From Methanomassiliicoccales archaeon (GTDB lineage Archaea > Thermoplasmatota > Thermoplasmata > SG8-5 > JAGLSY01), in the NCBI GenBank assembly GCA_030672365.1, contig DAOVGM010000025.1:1-40427 (forward strand): DNA of 40,427 nt. The letters run 5' to 3'. The notes beneath the pieces are model-generated. The model was not told where the DNA came from, ran no database searches, and was given only the letters and a program-made list of their open reading frames with translations. Position numbers and translations under genes: made by a program. Positions 8,889 to 16,173 of this stretch are shown one piece after another; position 1 is the stretch's first letter; each line of letters starts with the position of its first letter.

Positions 8889-9425
8889 ATGACGGATTTG
8901 AGAGAAAGGGTCGAGGACGACAGAGGACTTATCAAAAAGATACAGTTGGCTATTCCCGGCTTCCGGGGATACAGGCAGAGGGAGGACCTGAGAATCGCGG
9001 ACCGCCTTTTGCGTGAGCAGCTGACAGACAGGCTCGGCTTTGCAGCCAAAAAGGCCGAGGAGTGCAGAAATCTCCTCGCCGAGGCAAAGGAGCTGGACAC
9101 CCTCGAGAAGGTCAGGAAACTGGTGAACGAGACCAACTCCGCAATGAACAGGATGAGGCATGCCGAGCAAGGGTACACAGGCGTCTCGCCAGATTATCGG
9201 ATTGAACAGAGCCAGCTGAACGTGATGTACGAGTGGGACCTGGCATTGCTGGACGACGTCCAGACAGTCAGAACCACACTGGACATCGTGGCGGGGGCGA
9301 TACCATCCGGCGACTTGGCCAGTGTCGACACCGGCATGAAAGCGGCATTGGACGCGCTCAACAATTTCAACGAATTATTCTCGAAGAGAAGAGAGGCCAT
9401 TGCGGGCCTGCTGGTAGAGGAATGA
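8889..9425 (+). CDS. Helical protein paired with SPFH gene, unknown function
   Basis: 178 aa, almost entirely helical and charged, without signal peptide or membrane span. Heptad-like stretches occur at about 45-80 (KKAEECRNLLAEAKELD) and 145-178 (ALDALNNFNELFSKRREAIAGLL), suggesting an oligomeric coiled-coil or helical bundle. GFRGYRQREDLRIADRLLR near the N-terminus is the most distinctive patch. The downstream SPFH/zinc-ribbon gene starts 16 bp later behind its own strong Shine-Dalgarno, so the two are very probably co-transcribed and functionally linked, perhaps as a partner of the SPFH assembly (inference). Confidence 0.75.
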   Translation: MTDLRERVEDDRGLIKKIQLAIPGFRGYRQREDLRIADRLLREQLTDRLGFAAKKAEECRNLLAEAKELDTLEKVRKLVNETNSAMNRMRHAEQGYTGVSPDYRIEQSQLNVMYEWDLALLDDVQTVRTTLDIVAGAIPSGDLASVDTGMKAALDALNNFNELFSKRREAIAGLLVEE

Positions 9426-9441
9426 AAGGAGGAGATTAATC

Positions 9442-10686
9442 ATGGCATTCGGAAGAGGCAAGAGCAAGAAAGGCGACGTGGCCAGGAACACATACACATG
9501 GCCACAGGAGTACAAAGGCGAGAACGTAATGTACAAGATACCGACGAACGTGTACTGGAACGATAATTTCGTGGTTTATGAAGATGAATACGCCGTCTTC
9601 TTCAGGGACGGCAAGGCGATGCACGTCTTCGACCAGCCGGGAAGGTTCGCGCTGACCACCCAGAACGTCCCGATCCTGAGGACGCTGGGACCGGCAGTCA
9701 CCGGCATCAAACAGCTCGGCGAGGTATACTACATCCAACGCAGGGAGTTCCGCGGAAAATTCGGAACACCGGAGCCGCTGACCTTCCGCGATGTGGACTT
9801 CGGGCTTGTCAGGTTGAGGATATTCGGCAACTTCTCGTACAAAGTCACAGACCCGATGCTTTTCATCACCGAATTCGTGGGAACTCACGGTTACAGTACT
9901 TCCAGCCAGGTCATCGAATGGCTGAAGTCGGAGCTCATCCAGACAGTCAACGACGCACTTGGAGAACTCAAGCGCGACAAGAACATGGCCATGGTCGAGA
10001 TGCCGGCCTATCTGCAAGAAATTGAACAACTCATACTCAGCAAGGTCGAGGACGAGATCACACGCTACGGACTCAAGATAATGAACATTGCCGGCTTGAC
10101 GATAACACCGCCGAAGGAAGTGCAGGACGCCATCGACCGCAGGGGTGCGATGGGAGCGCTCAACGTCGACTACTTGCAGTACCAGACCGGCAAGGCCATC
10201 GAGGGCGTCGGAGAAGGCGCGGCAAAGGGCGAAAGCGGCGGCGCAGCGGCATTCGCCGGCATAGGTGCTGGCCTGGGAGCTGGAATGGGCATGGGCGGAG
10301 CAATGACACAGGGCATGCAGGATACCAACCTGACCAAAGAGAAGGAAATAATGGTCATGTGTCCGCACTGCCAGGCACTCCTCGCGAAGGATGCAAAATT
10401 CTGCAAGGAATGCGGAAAGTCGGTCGGCGCTCCGGAGAAGGAGAACTGCCCGAAGTGCAATGCCGAGATAGCCAAGGATGCGAAGTTTTGCAGGGAATGC
10501 GGAGCCCCAACCGAAGTGAAGTGCCCGAAGTGCGGTGCGGAGATGGCTGCAGATGCCAAATTCTGTCGGGAGTGCGGCGAGTCATTGAGCGAGGAGCAAG
10601 AACCCGAACCGGCGGAGCTAACACACCCCACCGAGCCGGAGCAACCACCGCAGCCGGACCCGAGCCCACCGCCACCGCCGGAGTAA
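9442..10686 (+). CDS. SPFH/band-7 domain protein with three C-terminal zinc ribbons
   Basis: 414 aa. Residues about 25-240 match the YdjI-like ('virion core protein') SPFH family: ENVMYKIP...NDNFVVYEDEYAVFFRDGK and QLGEVYYIQRREFRGKFG...PLTFRDVDFG. A Gly/Ala-rich linker (about 243-290) follows. Then come three tandem CPxC...FCxECG zinc ribbons at 307-325, 336-354 and 361-379, and a Pro/Glu-rich tail. There is no N-terminal membrane helix, so it is probably a cytosolic or peripheral scaffold. AAAGGAGGAG precedes the ATG by 8 nt, a strong ribosome site. Close homologues in bacteria are often linked to membrane stress or TPM/toast-rack proteins; here the partner is the upstream helical protein. 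Confidence 0.88.
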   Translation: MAFGRGKSKKGDVARNTYTWPQEYKGENVMYKIPTNVYWNDNFVVYEDEYAVFFRDGKAMHVFDQPGRFALTTQNVPILRTLGPAVTGIKQLGEVYYIQRREFRGKFGTPEPLTFRDVDFGLVRLRIFGNFSYKVTDPMLFITEFVGTHGYSTSSQVIEWLKSELIQTVNDALGELKRDKNMAMVEMPAYLQEIEQLILSKVEDEITRYGLKIMNIAGLTITPPKEVQDAIDRRGAMGALNVDYLQYQTGKAIEGVGEGAAKGESGGAAAFAGIGAGLGAGMGMGGAMTQGMQDTNLTKEKEIMVMCPHCQALLAKDAKFCKECGKSVGAPEKENCPKCNAEIAKDAKFCRECGAPTEVKCPKCGAEMAADAKFCRECGESLSEEQEPEPAELTHPTEPEQPPQPDPSPPPPPE

Positions 10687-10708
10687 TCAAACATCCTAAT
10701 ATTCAGCA

Positions 10709-10820
10709 GGGCGGGGTTTGCCCGCCCCAACTAGCTATTTTGTCCCGCCCCAAACAATCAATGTGCCCCCCACCAGCTCCTGCGCTGGACGCGCCCGTCC
10801 CCCCACGTCCTGCTCGGAGC
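10709..10820 (+). repeat. C-rich intergenic repeat, copy 1
   Basis: Opens with a perfect 7-bp hairpin GGGCGGG-gtttg-CCCGCCC (10709-10715/10721-10727), then TTTTGTCCCGCCCC, CCCCCCACC, TGCGCTGG and the conserved end CCTGCTCGGAGC. The same ordered blocks recur at 13545, 23117, 27648 and 35011, all in this orientation. It fills the spacer between the SPFH gene and the DUF2085 gene, leaving only about 55 bp for the latter's promoter. Confidence 0.75.
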
Positions 10821-10878
10821 AACCAGATTCACCACATCCCTCGAAAGAATTATCTAATTGCCCACAATCTCCGCTTCA

Positions 10879-11484
10879 ATGGATATCAGTCCGGAAAAGT
10901 TAATTCTCTGGCTCAAGGCCCACAGAGCTCAGCACTTCTCGTTGGGCATTTTTGTGGCTTTCATCATCACCTTAATCTGGTTCCTAGGCTCTGTTATGAC
11001 GCCGTTTTTAGCACCAGCCGACACCATTGATTTCGGCGATGACGGTCGGACTGGCTACAGGGAGCATGCACAGATTATCAATGAGAATGTCACAAACGGC
11101 CTGGCCAGATTCTATTACACAGCCGGAGACCTCAACTGCCATCAAATATCAGAGCGGTCATGGTTCCTGAACGGCAACCAGATGCCGTTCTGCAGCCGCG
11201 ATATTTCCATATTCTTCGGACTGGCCCTCGGGGCACTGGCTATCCTATTTCTGGCCTTCGAATTGAACGTTTTTTGGATTCTGCTGGGCTTCGTCCCGAT
11301 AGGCATCGATGGCGCCCTCCAGCTTGTGACATCCTACGAAAGCACCAATCTCCTAAGGGCTTTAACAGGCACTCTGGCCGGCATAACGACGGGCATAATG
11401 CTTGGCACGATAATTCGCGAGGCCGCAGAGCTCCTGAAATTCAGAAAAGAGAGAAAGAAGTTTAGGGAGAAAGGACCTGAATAA
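10879..11484 (+). CDS. DUF2085 family integral membrane protein
   Basis: 201 aa. Four hydrophobic helices (about 20-43, 110-130, 132-150, 163-182). Between helices 1 and 2 is the family hallmark CHQISERSWFLNGNQMPFCSRD, with conserved Cys, His and the RS/PFCSRD motif typical of DUF2085; the cysteines could be paired or bind a ligand on the outer face. The C-terminus is a basic cytoplasmic tail. I chose the ATG at 10879 over an in-frame TTG at 10858 because the TATA-like TTATCTAATT lies about 30 bp before the ATG. The last 23 bp overlap the convergent mutase gene. The biochemical role of this family is not established. Confidence 0.85.
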   Translation: MDISPEKLILWLKAHRAQHFSLGIFVAFIITLIWFLGSVMTPFLAPADTIDFGDDGRTGYREHAQIINENVTNGLARFYYTAGDLNCHQISERSWFLNGNQMPFCSRDISIFFGLALGALAILFLAFELNVFWILLGFVPIGIDGALQLVTSYESTNLLRALTGTLAGITTGIMLGTIIREAAELLKFRKERKKFREKGPE

Positions 11485-12814
11485 CGTCCTCGGTCAGCTT
11501 CCTGAATTCCGCGAGCTTCGAGTCCACAAGACCTTCATCCTTCGCCTCGGCAGTGATTCTGAATATCGGTTCGGTACCCGAAGCCCTCAATAAAACCCAC
11601 CAGTCATCATCGACGATTTTCAATCCGTCGATGTCTGAAGTCTCGGCGGAAATGTGTTTTTTCATCTCCTGGAGAAGCATCGGTTTCAGCTTCTCGGGGC
11701 AGGCAACCCTAGTCCTCTTCAAGGTGTATCTCGGAAGCCGATCGACGAGTTGGGAGAGAGAGCCTTTTTCAGCTACAATTTGAACCATCTGGCACGCACT
11801 CATCATGCCGTCCCTGCAAAACATATGCTTCGGGAAAATCGCGCCGCCATTTCCCTCACCGCCGAAGACTCCACCGATTTCAGCGATCTTCCTGGCAATG
11901 AGTGGTGAGCCGACCGGCGTTATCTTGACTGCGCCACCCATTTCCTTGACAGTGTCGATTACAACTTTGGAGGTGTTGACAGGCACAACGACAGTTCCCT
12001 TTTCTTTCGACAAGATGTGCTTTGCGAAGATGGCTAGGCTCTTGTCACCGGTTACGTACCGCCCTTTCTCGTCGATGAACGCGGCACGGTCTGCGTCGCC
12101 GTCGTGAGCGACCCCGAAGTCAGCTCCCGCATCCACAACCGCATCTTTCAGGTCTCCCAGATGCTCCTCCACGGGCTCCGGAAGTCTGCCCGGAAACAAC
12201 CCGTCCGGCTGTGCATTGATTGTGATGACCCTGCAACCCAGCCTGGAAAGTATCTTCGGTGTCAGAAGACCACCGGGACCGTTCGAGCCATCAACTATCA
12301 CAGTCAGTTTTTTATCCTCCGGCAACGCCTGAAACTGGGACAGGATATAATCGATGTGGCCGGCGATCACACTGTGGTCGGAAACGCACTTCCCGACCTC
12401 TTGCCAGTTAGCACACCCCACACCTTCAGAAAATAGTCGCTCTATTTTCTCCTCTTCCTGTCGGGCCAGCTCCGTCCCATCACTGGCTATGCACTTGATG
12501 CCGTTGAATTCCGGTGGGTTGTGTGACGCCGAGATGACGACTCCGCCGTCGGTTTCGAGGTCACGGACAGCGAACTGGACGGTCGGCGTGGCAACAATCC
12601 CCAAGTCTATAACATTGCAGCCAGCGGCCATTATACCGGACGCTACCCCGGCTTTAATAATCGGGCCGGTGGTTCTCGCGTCCATGCCTATGCAAACACA
12701 CTTGCCCTTGCCGAAATAATGACCGAGTGCCAGACCCAATTTTATTGGAAAATTGAAATACTCGGAGCGGTCTGGCTTCCACCTAATTCCATTTGTGCCG
12801 AACAATCGCTTCAT
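11462..12814 (-). CDS. Phosphohexomutase (phosphoglucosamine/phosphomannomutase family)
   Basis: 450 aa with the four alpha-D-phosphohexomutase domains. Near the N-terminus is RLFGTNGIR; the phosphoserine loop is VISASHNPPEFNG; the Mg-binding loop is HDGDADR; the sugar-binding loop is FGGEGNGG; the phosphate-binding loop is LRASGTEP. It should isomerise hexose-6-phosphate and hexose-1-phosphate, feeding nucleotide-sugar synthesis for glycans. Which sugar is preferred (GlcN, Man or Glc) cannot be decided from motifs. The start is taken at the ATG of MKRLFGTNG; an in-frame TTG four codons earlier is less typical. It begins 15 nt after the LSm stop and is probably co-transcribed with LSm. Confidence 0.9.
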   Translation of the reverse strand: MKRLFGTNGIRWKPDRSEYFNFPIKLGLALGHYFGKGKCVCIGMDARTTGPIIKAGVASGIMAAGCNVIDLGIVATPTVQFAVRDLETDGGVVISASHNPPEFNGIKCIASDGTELARQEEEKIERLFSEGVGCANWQEVGKCVSDHSVIAGHIDYILSQFQALPEDKKLTVIVDGSNGPGGLLTPKILSRLGCRVITINAQPDGLFPGRLPEPVEEHLGDLKDAVVDAGADFGVAHDGDADRAAFIDEKGRYVTGDKSLAIFAKHILSKEKGTVVVPVNTSKVVIDTVKEMGGAVKITPVGSPLIARKIAEIGGVFGGEGNGGAIFPKHMFCRDGMMSACQMVQIVAEKGSLSQLVDRLPRYTLKRTRVACPEKLKPMLLQEMKKHISAETSDIDGLKIVDDDWWVLLRASGTEPIFRITAEAKDEGLVDSKLAEFRKLTEDVIQVLSP

Positions 12815-12829
12815 GAAAATGCCCAAAGT

Positions 12830-13039
12830 TTACTTCGGGGAAACCGAGACGATGTTGTTGCCCCTGAGAACGACAGTGCCAATTCTGCGGACTTTGTCGT
12901 CCTTCGTTTCCTCTGTGTCTTCCAGGACCATGTTCATGTACTCATCATAACCAGCCAGCTTTCCTTTCAGAGCTCTCCCGTCCTTTAAAAGAATTGTGAC
13001 TTCTCTCATTATCGATTTTTCCATAACGTGTAACGGCAT
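12830..13039 (-). CDS. Sm-like archaeal RNA-binding protein (LSm)
   Basis: 69 aa. Sm1 motif: ILLKDGRALKGKLAGYDEYMNMVLEDTEE region; Sm2 motif: RIGTVVLRGNNIVSVSP. Archaeal LSm proteins form heptameric rings that bind U-rich RNA, and the RNA-contact residues (Asp/Met-Asn in YDEYMNMVL and RGNN) are present. The start at the ATG of MPLHVMEKSI is preferred because it aligns with the usual PLDVL... N-terminus; a TTG four codons upstream and an ATG five codons downstream are alternatives. A TATA-like CTTTTAAATT about 55 bp upstream would give a short leader with a G-run. It is followed after 15 nt by the mutase gene. Confidence 0.92.
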   Translation of the reverse strand: MPLHVMEKSIMREVTILLKDGRALKGKLAGYDEYMNMVLEDTEETKDDKVRRIGTVVLRGNNIVSVSPK

Positions 13040-13118
13040 CGCCAAAGGCAAACCCCCCTCGTTTCTATTCCATAATCTTCTTTTTCAATTTAAAAGTTTG
13101 GTTTATGATATCACCTGG

Positions 13119-13502
13119 CTAACTCATCAGTTTTATGATAGCCTCTGCCGGCTCGCCGTTACAGTCCTCCAGAGCCTTTCTGGCTTCTTCTGGTGAAACG
13201 TTCGCCTGCGCGGCAACCAGTGCGATATCTTCCTCCGGAATCGCCATGCCGGCAGGTTCCGCCTCCGCAGAGGCCGAAGCCGTGCGCGCGCCCTCTATAA
13301 TATCCGGCTCGCCCATTATCTGGAAGGTCTTCTGGCCCTGGATGGTCATCATGGTGACCTCAGCCTTCGGGATGACATAGGTCTTGCTGGCCGTGGTAAT
13401 CACGACCTCTTGGACGTCCTTTATCTCTTCCTGGGTAATTCCCATTTTCTTCATGGCCATCTGCATCTGCTTCGGGTTCATGCCGCGCATTCCAGGCATC
13501 AT
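13119..13502 (-). CDS. nac: Nascent polypeptide-associated complex protein (archaeal NAC, alpha type)
   Basis: 127 aa. It starts MMPGMRGMNPKQMQMAMKKMGI, the classic archaeal NAC N-terminus. Then comes the NAC beta-barrel (about 30-70: VVITTASKTYVI...TMMTIQGQKTFQIMG), an Ala/Glu linker, and a C-terminal UBA domain (about 85-127: EEDIALVAAQANVSPEEARKALE). Archaeal NAC is a homodimer that shields nascent chains at the ribosome exit. It lies 79 bp upstream of LSm on the same strand, with a separate TATA-like box for LSm in that gap. Its own promoter (AAAATTTTAATACT) is next to repeat copy 2. Confidence 0.95.
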   Translation of the reverse strand: MMPGMRGMNPKQMQMAMKKMGITQEEIKDVQEVVITTASKTYVIPKAEVTMMTIQGQKTFQIMGEPDIIEGARTASASAEAEPAGMAIPEEDIALVAAQANVSPEEARKALEDCNGEPAEAIIKLMS

Positions 13503-13544
13503 AATATCACAACACCAAATCAGGGGTTTGAGTATTAAAATTTT

Positions 13545-13685
13545 GGGCGGGTACGTTAGACACCCGAACCAGTCGTTCTACCCACCCCAGCCAGTCTCTA
13601 TTCCCCCCCCATTCTGTTTTCATTCCCCCCACCCTTCCGCTCCTCCGCTAGCTTTGCCCAACCCCCCAAAGCCTGCTCGGAGCGG
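13545..13685 (+). repeat. C-rich intergenic repeat, copy 2
   Basis: GGGCGGGT...CCACCCCAGCC, several C-runs, CCCCCCACCC, TCCTCCGCTAGC and the terminal GCCTGCTCGGAGCGG. The right flank continues ACGAAGCAACCGAG, allowing a CTCGG/CCGAG stem also seen beside copy 5. It sits in the 299-bp divergent spacer between the NAC gene and the YdjM-like gene. The remaining about 110 bp hold the plus-strand promoter (GGTATATAAACG at 13730-13741). Confidence 0.65.
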
Positions 13686-13801
13686 ACGAAGCAACCGAGA
13701 TTGTACAATTATACTACATGCACAAATTCGGTATATAAACGAAAAGCGGCATCGCGATTTTGAAAAGGCAACACAAAGCCTTGGACAAGGAGAGAGATAA
13801 A

Positions 13802-14284
13802 ATGTCGAATAATTTAACTCACGGAATTGCCGGCTCGGTGCTGATGGCCGCGGTGAATGCGGTATTTGGATTGCCCATTCTCGGCCTGAACATCTTTATT
13901 GCCGGAATACTGGCCATGTTGATCAACCTCGATAGGATCGGAGGGGCGAGCGGAAAGAGGAGCCCCATCGGCCACTCTGTTGCATCGGCTGCAGCCTTTG
14001 TCTATCTGGCTTACTGTGCAATGCACGTTGCTCAGATGTTTGGTTTGATGGGTCCGGAAACCGCCGGTGCCATATTGTTGGCCGTGGTCTGTGGATACTC
14101 AAGCCATCTGGCCTTGGATGCTGTTTCCGGCGAGGGCATTTACCTTCTTCCAACGTCACGGAAATCGAGCAAGTGTTGGAACAACTGGCTCAGGATCTCT
14201 ATGGGCGGGGTTTCGCGGATATCGGACAGCAAAGCGAACATGGCATTCGGCGCCGTTCTGGTTGTTCTTATTGCACTCGTGTGA
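13802..14284 (+). CDS. YdjM/DUF457-like membrane-bound metal-dependent hydrolase family protein
   Basis: 160 aa with four to five hydrophobic helices. Conserved patches match the YdjM (LexA-regulated inner-membrane) family: LTHGIAGSV near the start, NLDRI...RSPIGHS (about 40-57), and SSHLALDAVSGEGIYLLPTS (about 101-120), where the His/Asp residues may bind metal. The hydrolase label is the family name; activity is not demonstrated. The ATG at 13802 has AAGGAGAGAG 7 nt upstream, so the longer frame beginning at 13760 is unlikely. A TATA-like GTATATAAAC lies about 65 bp upstream. The structured RNA element begins 6 nt after its stop. Confidence 0.8.
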   Translation: MSNNLTHGIAGSVLMAAVNAVFGLPILGLNIFIAGILAMLINLDRIGGASGKRSPIGHSVASAAAFVYLAYCAMHVAQMFGLMGPETAGAILLAVVCGYSSHLALDAVSGEGIYLLPTSRKSSKCWNNWLRISMGGVSRISDSKANMAFGAVLVVLIALV

Positions 14285-14289
14285 TACCG

Positions 14290-14424
14290 CCGTATGCTCC
14301 ACCGATTGCATGCAATAACTCGAAGCCAGTATTTTGCTTCGAGAGGTGAGCATATGGCAGCTGAAAAGTGAACTTCCAGGTCATTTATGGCCCGGTAGTT
14401 TACTCCAAAATGCTTATCATGCTG
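14290..14424 (+). ncRNA. Structured RNA element, copy A (two-domain fold)
   Basis: Domain 1: CCGTATGCTC-C-ACC (14290-14303) pairs with GGTGAGCATATGG (14345-14357), enclosing P2 ATTG/CAAT (the 12-bp palindrome 14305-14316) and P3 CTCGAAGC/GCTTCGAG (14319-14326/14336-14343): a three-way junction. Domain 2: CAGCTGAAAAG (14358-14368) pairs imperfectly with CTTATCATGCTG (14413-14424), with an inner stem GTGAACT/AGTTTAC (14368-14374/14397-14403) and a T-T mismatch before CC/GG. A second copy at 34191-34314 on the minus strand keeps every helix despite substitutions. It lies 5 nt after a stop codon and 23 nt before the next ATG. It could be a 3'-UTR RNA, a 5' leader or a free RNA. Confidence 0.75.
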
Positions 14425-14447
14425 AATTAGGATACTGCTCCGGTTCC

Positions 14448-16169
14448 ATGAATTCGGTTATATCGTTCACCGACATCGAGGCAGTTCAAGTCTCCAAATC
14501 CGGTCGCAGCGGAGCGGCACTGGCAGAGCTGTCACACGAGGGCTTCGAGATAGCCAGGGGCTTTATAGTCACCTCGGAGGTTTTCAACGAATTTCTGAGG
14601 AATCACGATGTTGCCGTGGCATGGACTGACTTCCACACGACCAGCCAAGAAAAGAAGGCCAAACCCGCGGCTTTAGAAAAACTCCTTGATGCGATGAGCA
14701 CCGCCCGTCTCATGTGGGAGCACGAGATGGAAATTATTACTCGATTCAGGGAGATGGACGGCATGCTGGCTCTCCATGTTTCCACGATTTCGGGCAGGGT
14801 CGAGAAGAGCACTCACGCGTTTACGGAGGCAGGCCTGTTTGAGAGCATCAAAACCCTCTGGGGCAAGTGGGCCAGCAAGGCAACTGTCGACGAATTGCAC
14901 GACGAACCGCCGGCCGTCGTCGTCCAGGAGGTCATCGAGGCCGAATCCACCGTCCAGCTCCAGAGAAAGAAGGACGGCTTCGAGTTGAGGACGGTATTCG
15001 GCCAGCCGGAAGGCCTCTTCGACCCGGAAATCGGTGCAGACCGTTATCATTTCAATTTCAGTTTGGAAATGACTAACTTCTCTGAAAAAGCGCAGGCATT
15101 CCAGCACGTGCCTCTCGAGGACTCGTTCGAGAGGATCGAGGTTTTCGAGGATTTCCAGAAGGACCCGAAGATAACTCAAGAGGTTCTGGACGCCCTGATC
15201 GAGCACATGAGCTTCATGCTCGAGCGCCCCGAGATAGAAGACATCATCGCAGTGATAGTGGAAGACAAGCCAGTCATCTCGGACATTGTGGTAACTCCCC
15301 TTGCGGAAAAATTACCTCTAGTGCTAGACCAGAGGCAGAAAAGCCACACCCTGATTCCGGAGATTCACGCCGAGCCAGCAGCCGCGCCGCTGCCGGTAGC
15401 AACACCGTCAGCAGTCGAGGGAGCCGAGGCCACGGAACCGCCGCTGACAATTATAACACCGGCGCCCCAGCAACTACGAACGAAGTTGTTCATTAAAGTC
15501 TCGGACCTATCGCAGCTTGACACGCTGGACAGGCGCGATTTTCAGGGCATACTGCTTGCAGGCGGCTGGCATCAGGGATTTGCCGGCCTTCTCGACGAGC
15601 TAAAGCCCAGATTTGCCGAGCTCACGAGAAAATTCCAGGGCATCAAATTCATCATCCAACTACCCACAGACCCGGAACTCCGAACGCAAATCATGAGGGC
15701 TGCCGAAGGAATTCCGTGTAACTTCCTACTGCCGCCGACGAGAACTGTCGACGAGCTTCACAAAATTAGCATGGGGCTTCGGAAGTCCGGCCAACCGAAG
15801 TTGTGGGCGCAGGTCGCCTATCCCAGCAATTTGTTCTTCATCGAGAGGACGGTACCCGAGGTCGATGCGATTTCAGCCGATTTGGAGACACTGGCCATCC
15901 ATTTGGTGGGCAAAGGGCACGAGACTTCCCACACCCCCAAGTACGACTCACACTCGATGCAGGAAGCGATTTCCCACCTCATCGAAAAGGCGCATGTCGG
16001 AGGCGCCGACCTATCAGTTCACAGGCCCGATTTCTCCATGGCCCCAGCACTTCTGGAGCATCTCATCAGGCACAATGTCGACATCCTCTGCGTTAGTCCC
16101 GGGGAGTTTGAGACAGTCAAGCACATCGTTGGCTCCGTAGAGAAGAGAATGTTGCAGGAAAGGGGATGA
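14448..16169 (+). CDS. PEP-synthase-like protein lacking the catalytic motifs (possible pseudoenzyme)
   Basis: 573 aa. The N-terminal about 45 residues resemble the start of the PPDK/PEP synthase ATP-grasp domain (VSKSGRSGAALAELSHEGFEIARGFIVTSEVFNEFL). ELRTVFGQPEGLFDPEIGADRYHF resembles the family's GLGE..V.G...PD.Y segment. A Pro/Ala linker (about 305-345) leads to a C-terminal region like the PEP-utilising TIM barrel, ending NVDILCVSPGEFETVKHIV. The phosphohistidine swivelling domain (GG.T.H) is absent, and the segment where the barrel has its catalytic Cys reads SVHRPD. It cannot be a normal PEP synthase and may be regulatory or have a new activity. The ATG at 14448 is preferred because the in-frame TTG at 14334 lies inside the RNA element. 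The decarboxylase gene starts 4 nt after its stop. Confidence 0.65.
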   Translation: MNSVISFTDIEAVQVSKSGRSGAALAELSHEGFEIARGFIVTSEVFNEFLRNHDVAVAWTDFHTTSQEKKAKPAALEKLLDAMSTARLMWEHEMEIITRFREMDGMLALHVSTISGRVEKSTHAFTEAGLFESIKTLWGKWASKATVDELHDEPPAVVVQEVIEAESTVQLQRKKDGFELRTVFGQPEGLFDPEIGADRYHFNFSLEMTNFSEKAQAFQHVPLEDSFERIEVFEDFQKDPKITQEVLDALIEHMSFMLERPEIEDIIAVIVEDKPVISDIVVTPLAEKLPLVLDQRQKSHTLIPEIHAEPAAAPLPVATPSAVEGAEATEPPLTIITPAPQQLRTKLFIKVSDLSQLDTLDRRDFQGILLAGGWHQGFAGLLDELKPRFAELTRKFQGIKFIIQLPTDPELRTQIMRAAEGIPCNFLLPPTRTVDELHKISMGLRKSGQPKLWAQVAYPSNLFFIERTVPEVDAISADLETLAIHLVGKGHETSHTPKYDSHSMQEAISHLIEKAHVGGADLSVHRPDFSMAPALLEHLIRHNVDILCVSPGEFETVKHIVGSVEKRMLQERG

Positions 16170-16173
16170 GCCA

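Noticed and set aside
10687-10860. Rho-type or ordinary hairpin terminator after the SPFH gene as full explanation of the C-rich spacer
   Set aside because: The first hairpin could terminate transcription, but the same long ordered block series occurs at four other spacers, including divergent ones where no terminator is needed.
14334-14447. N-terminal extension of the PEP-synthase-like protein from a TTG at 14334
   Set aside because: The region is the conserved structured RNA element, and the PEP synthase-like sequence begins just after the ATG at 14448.
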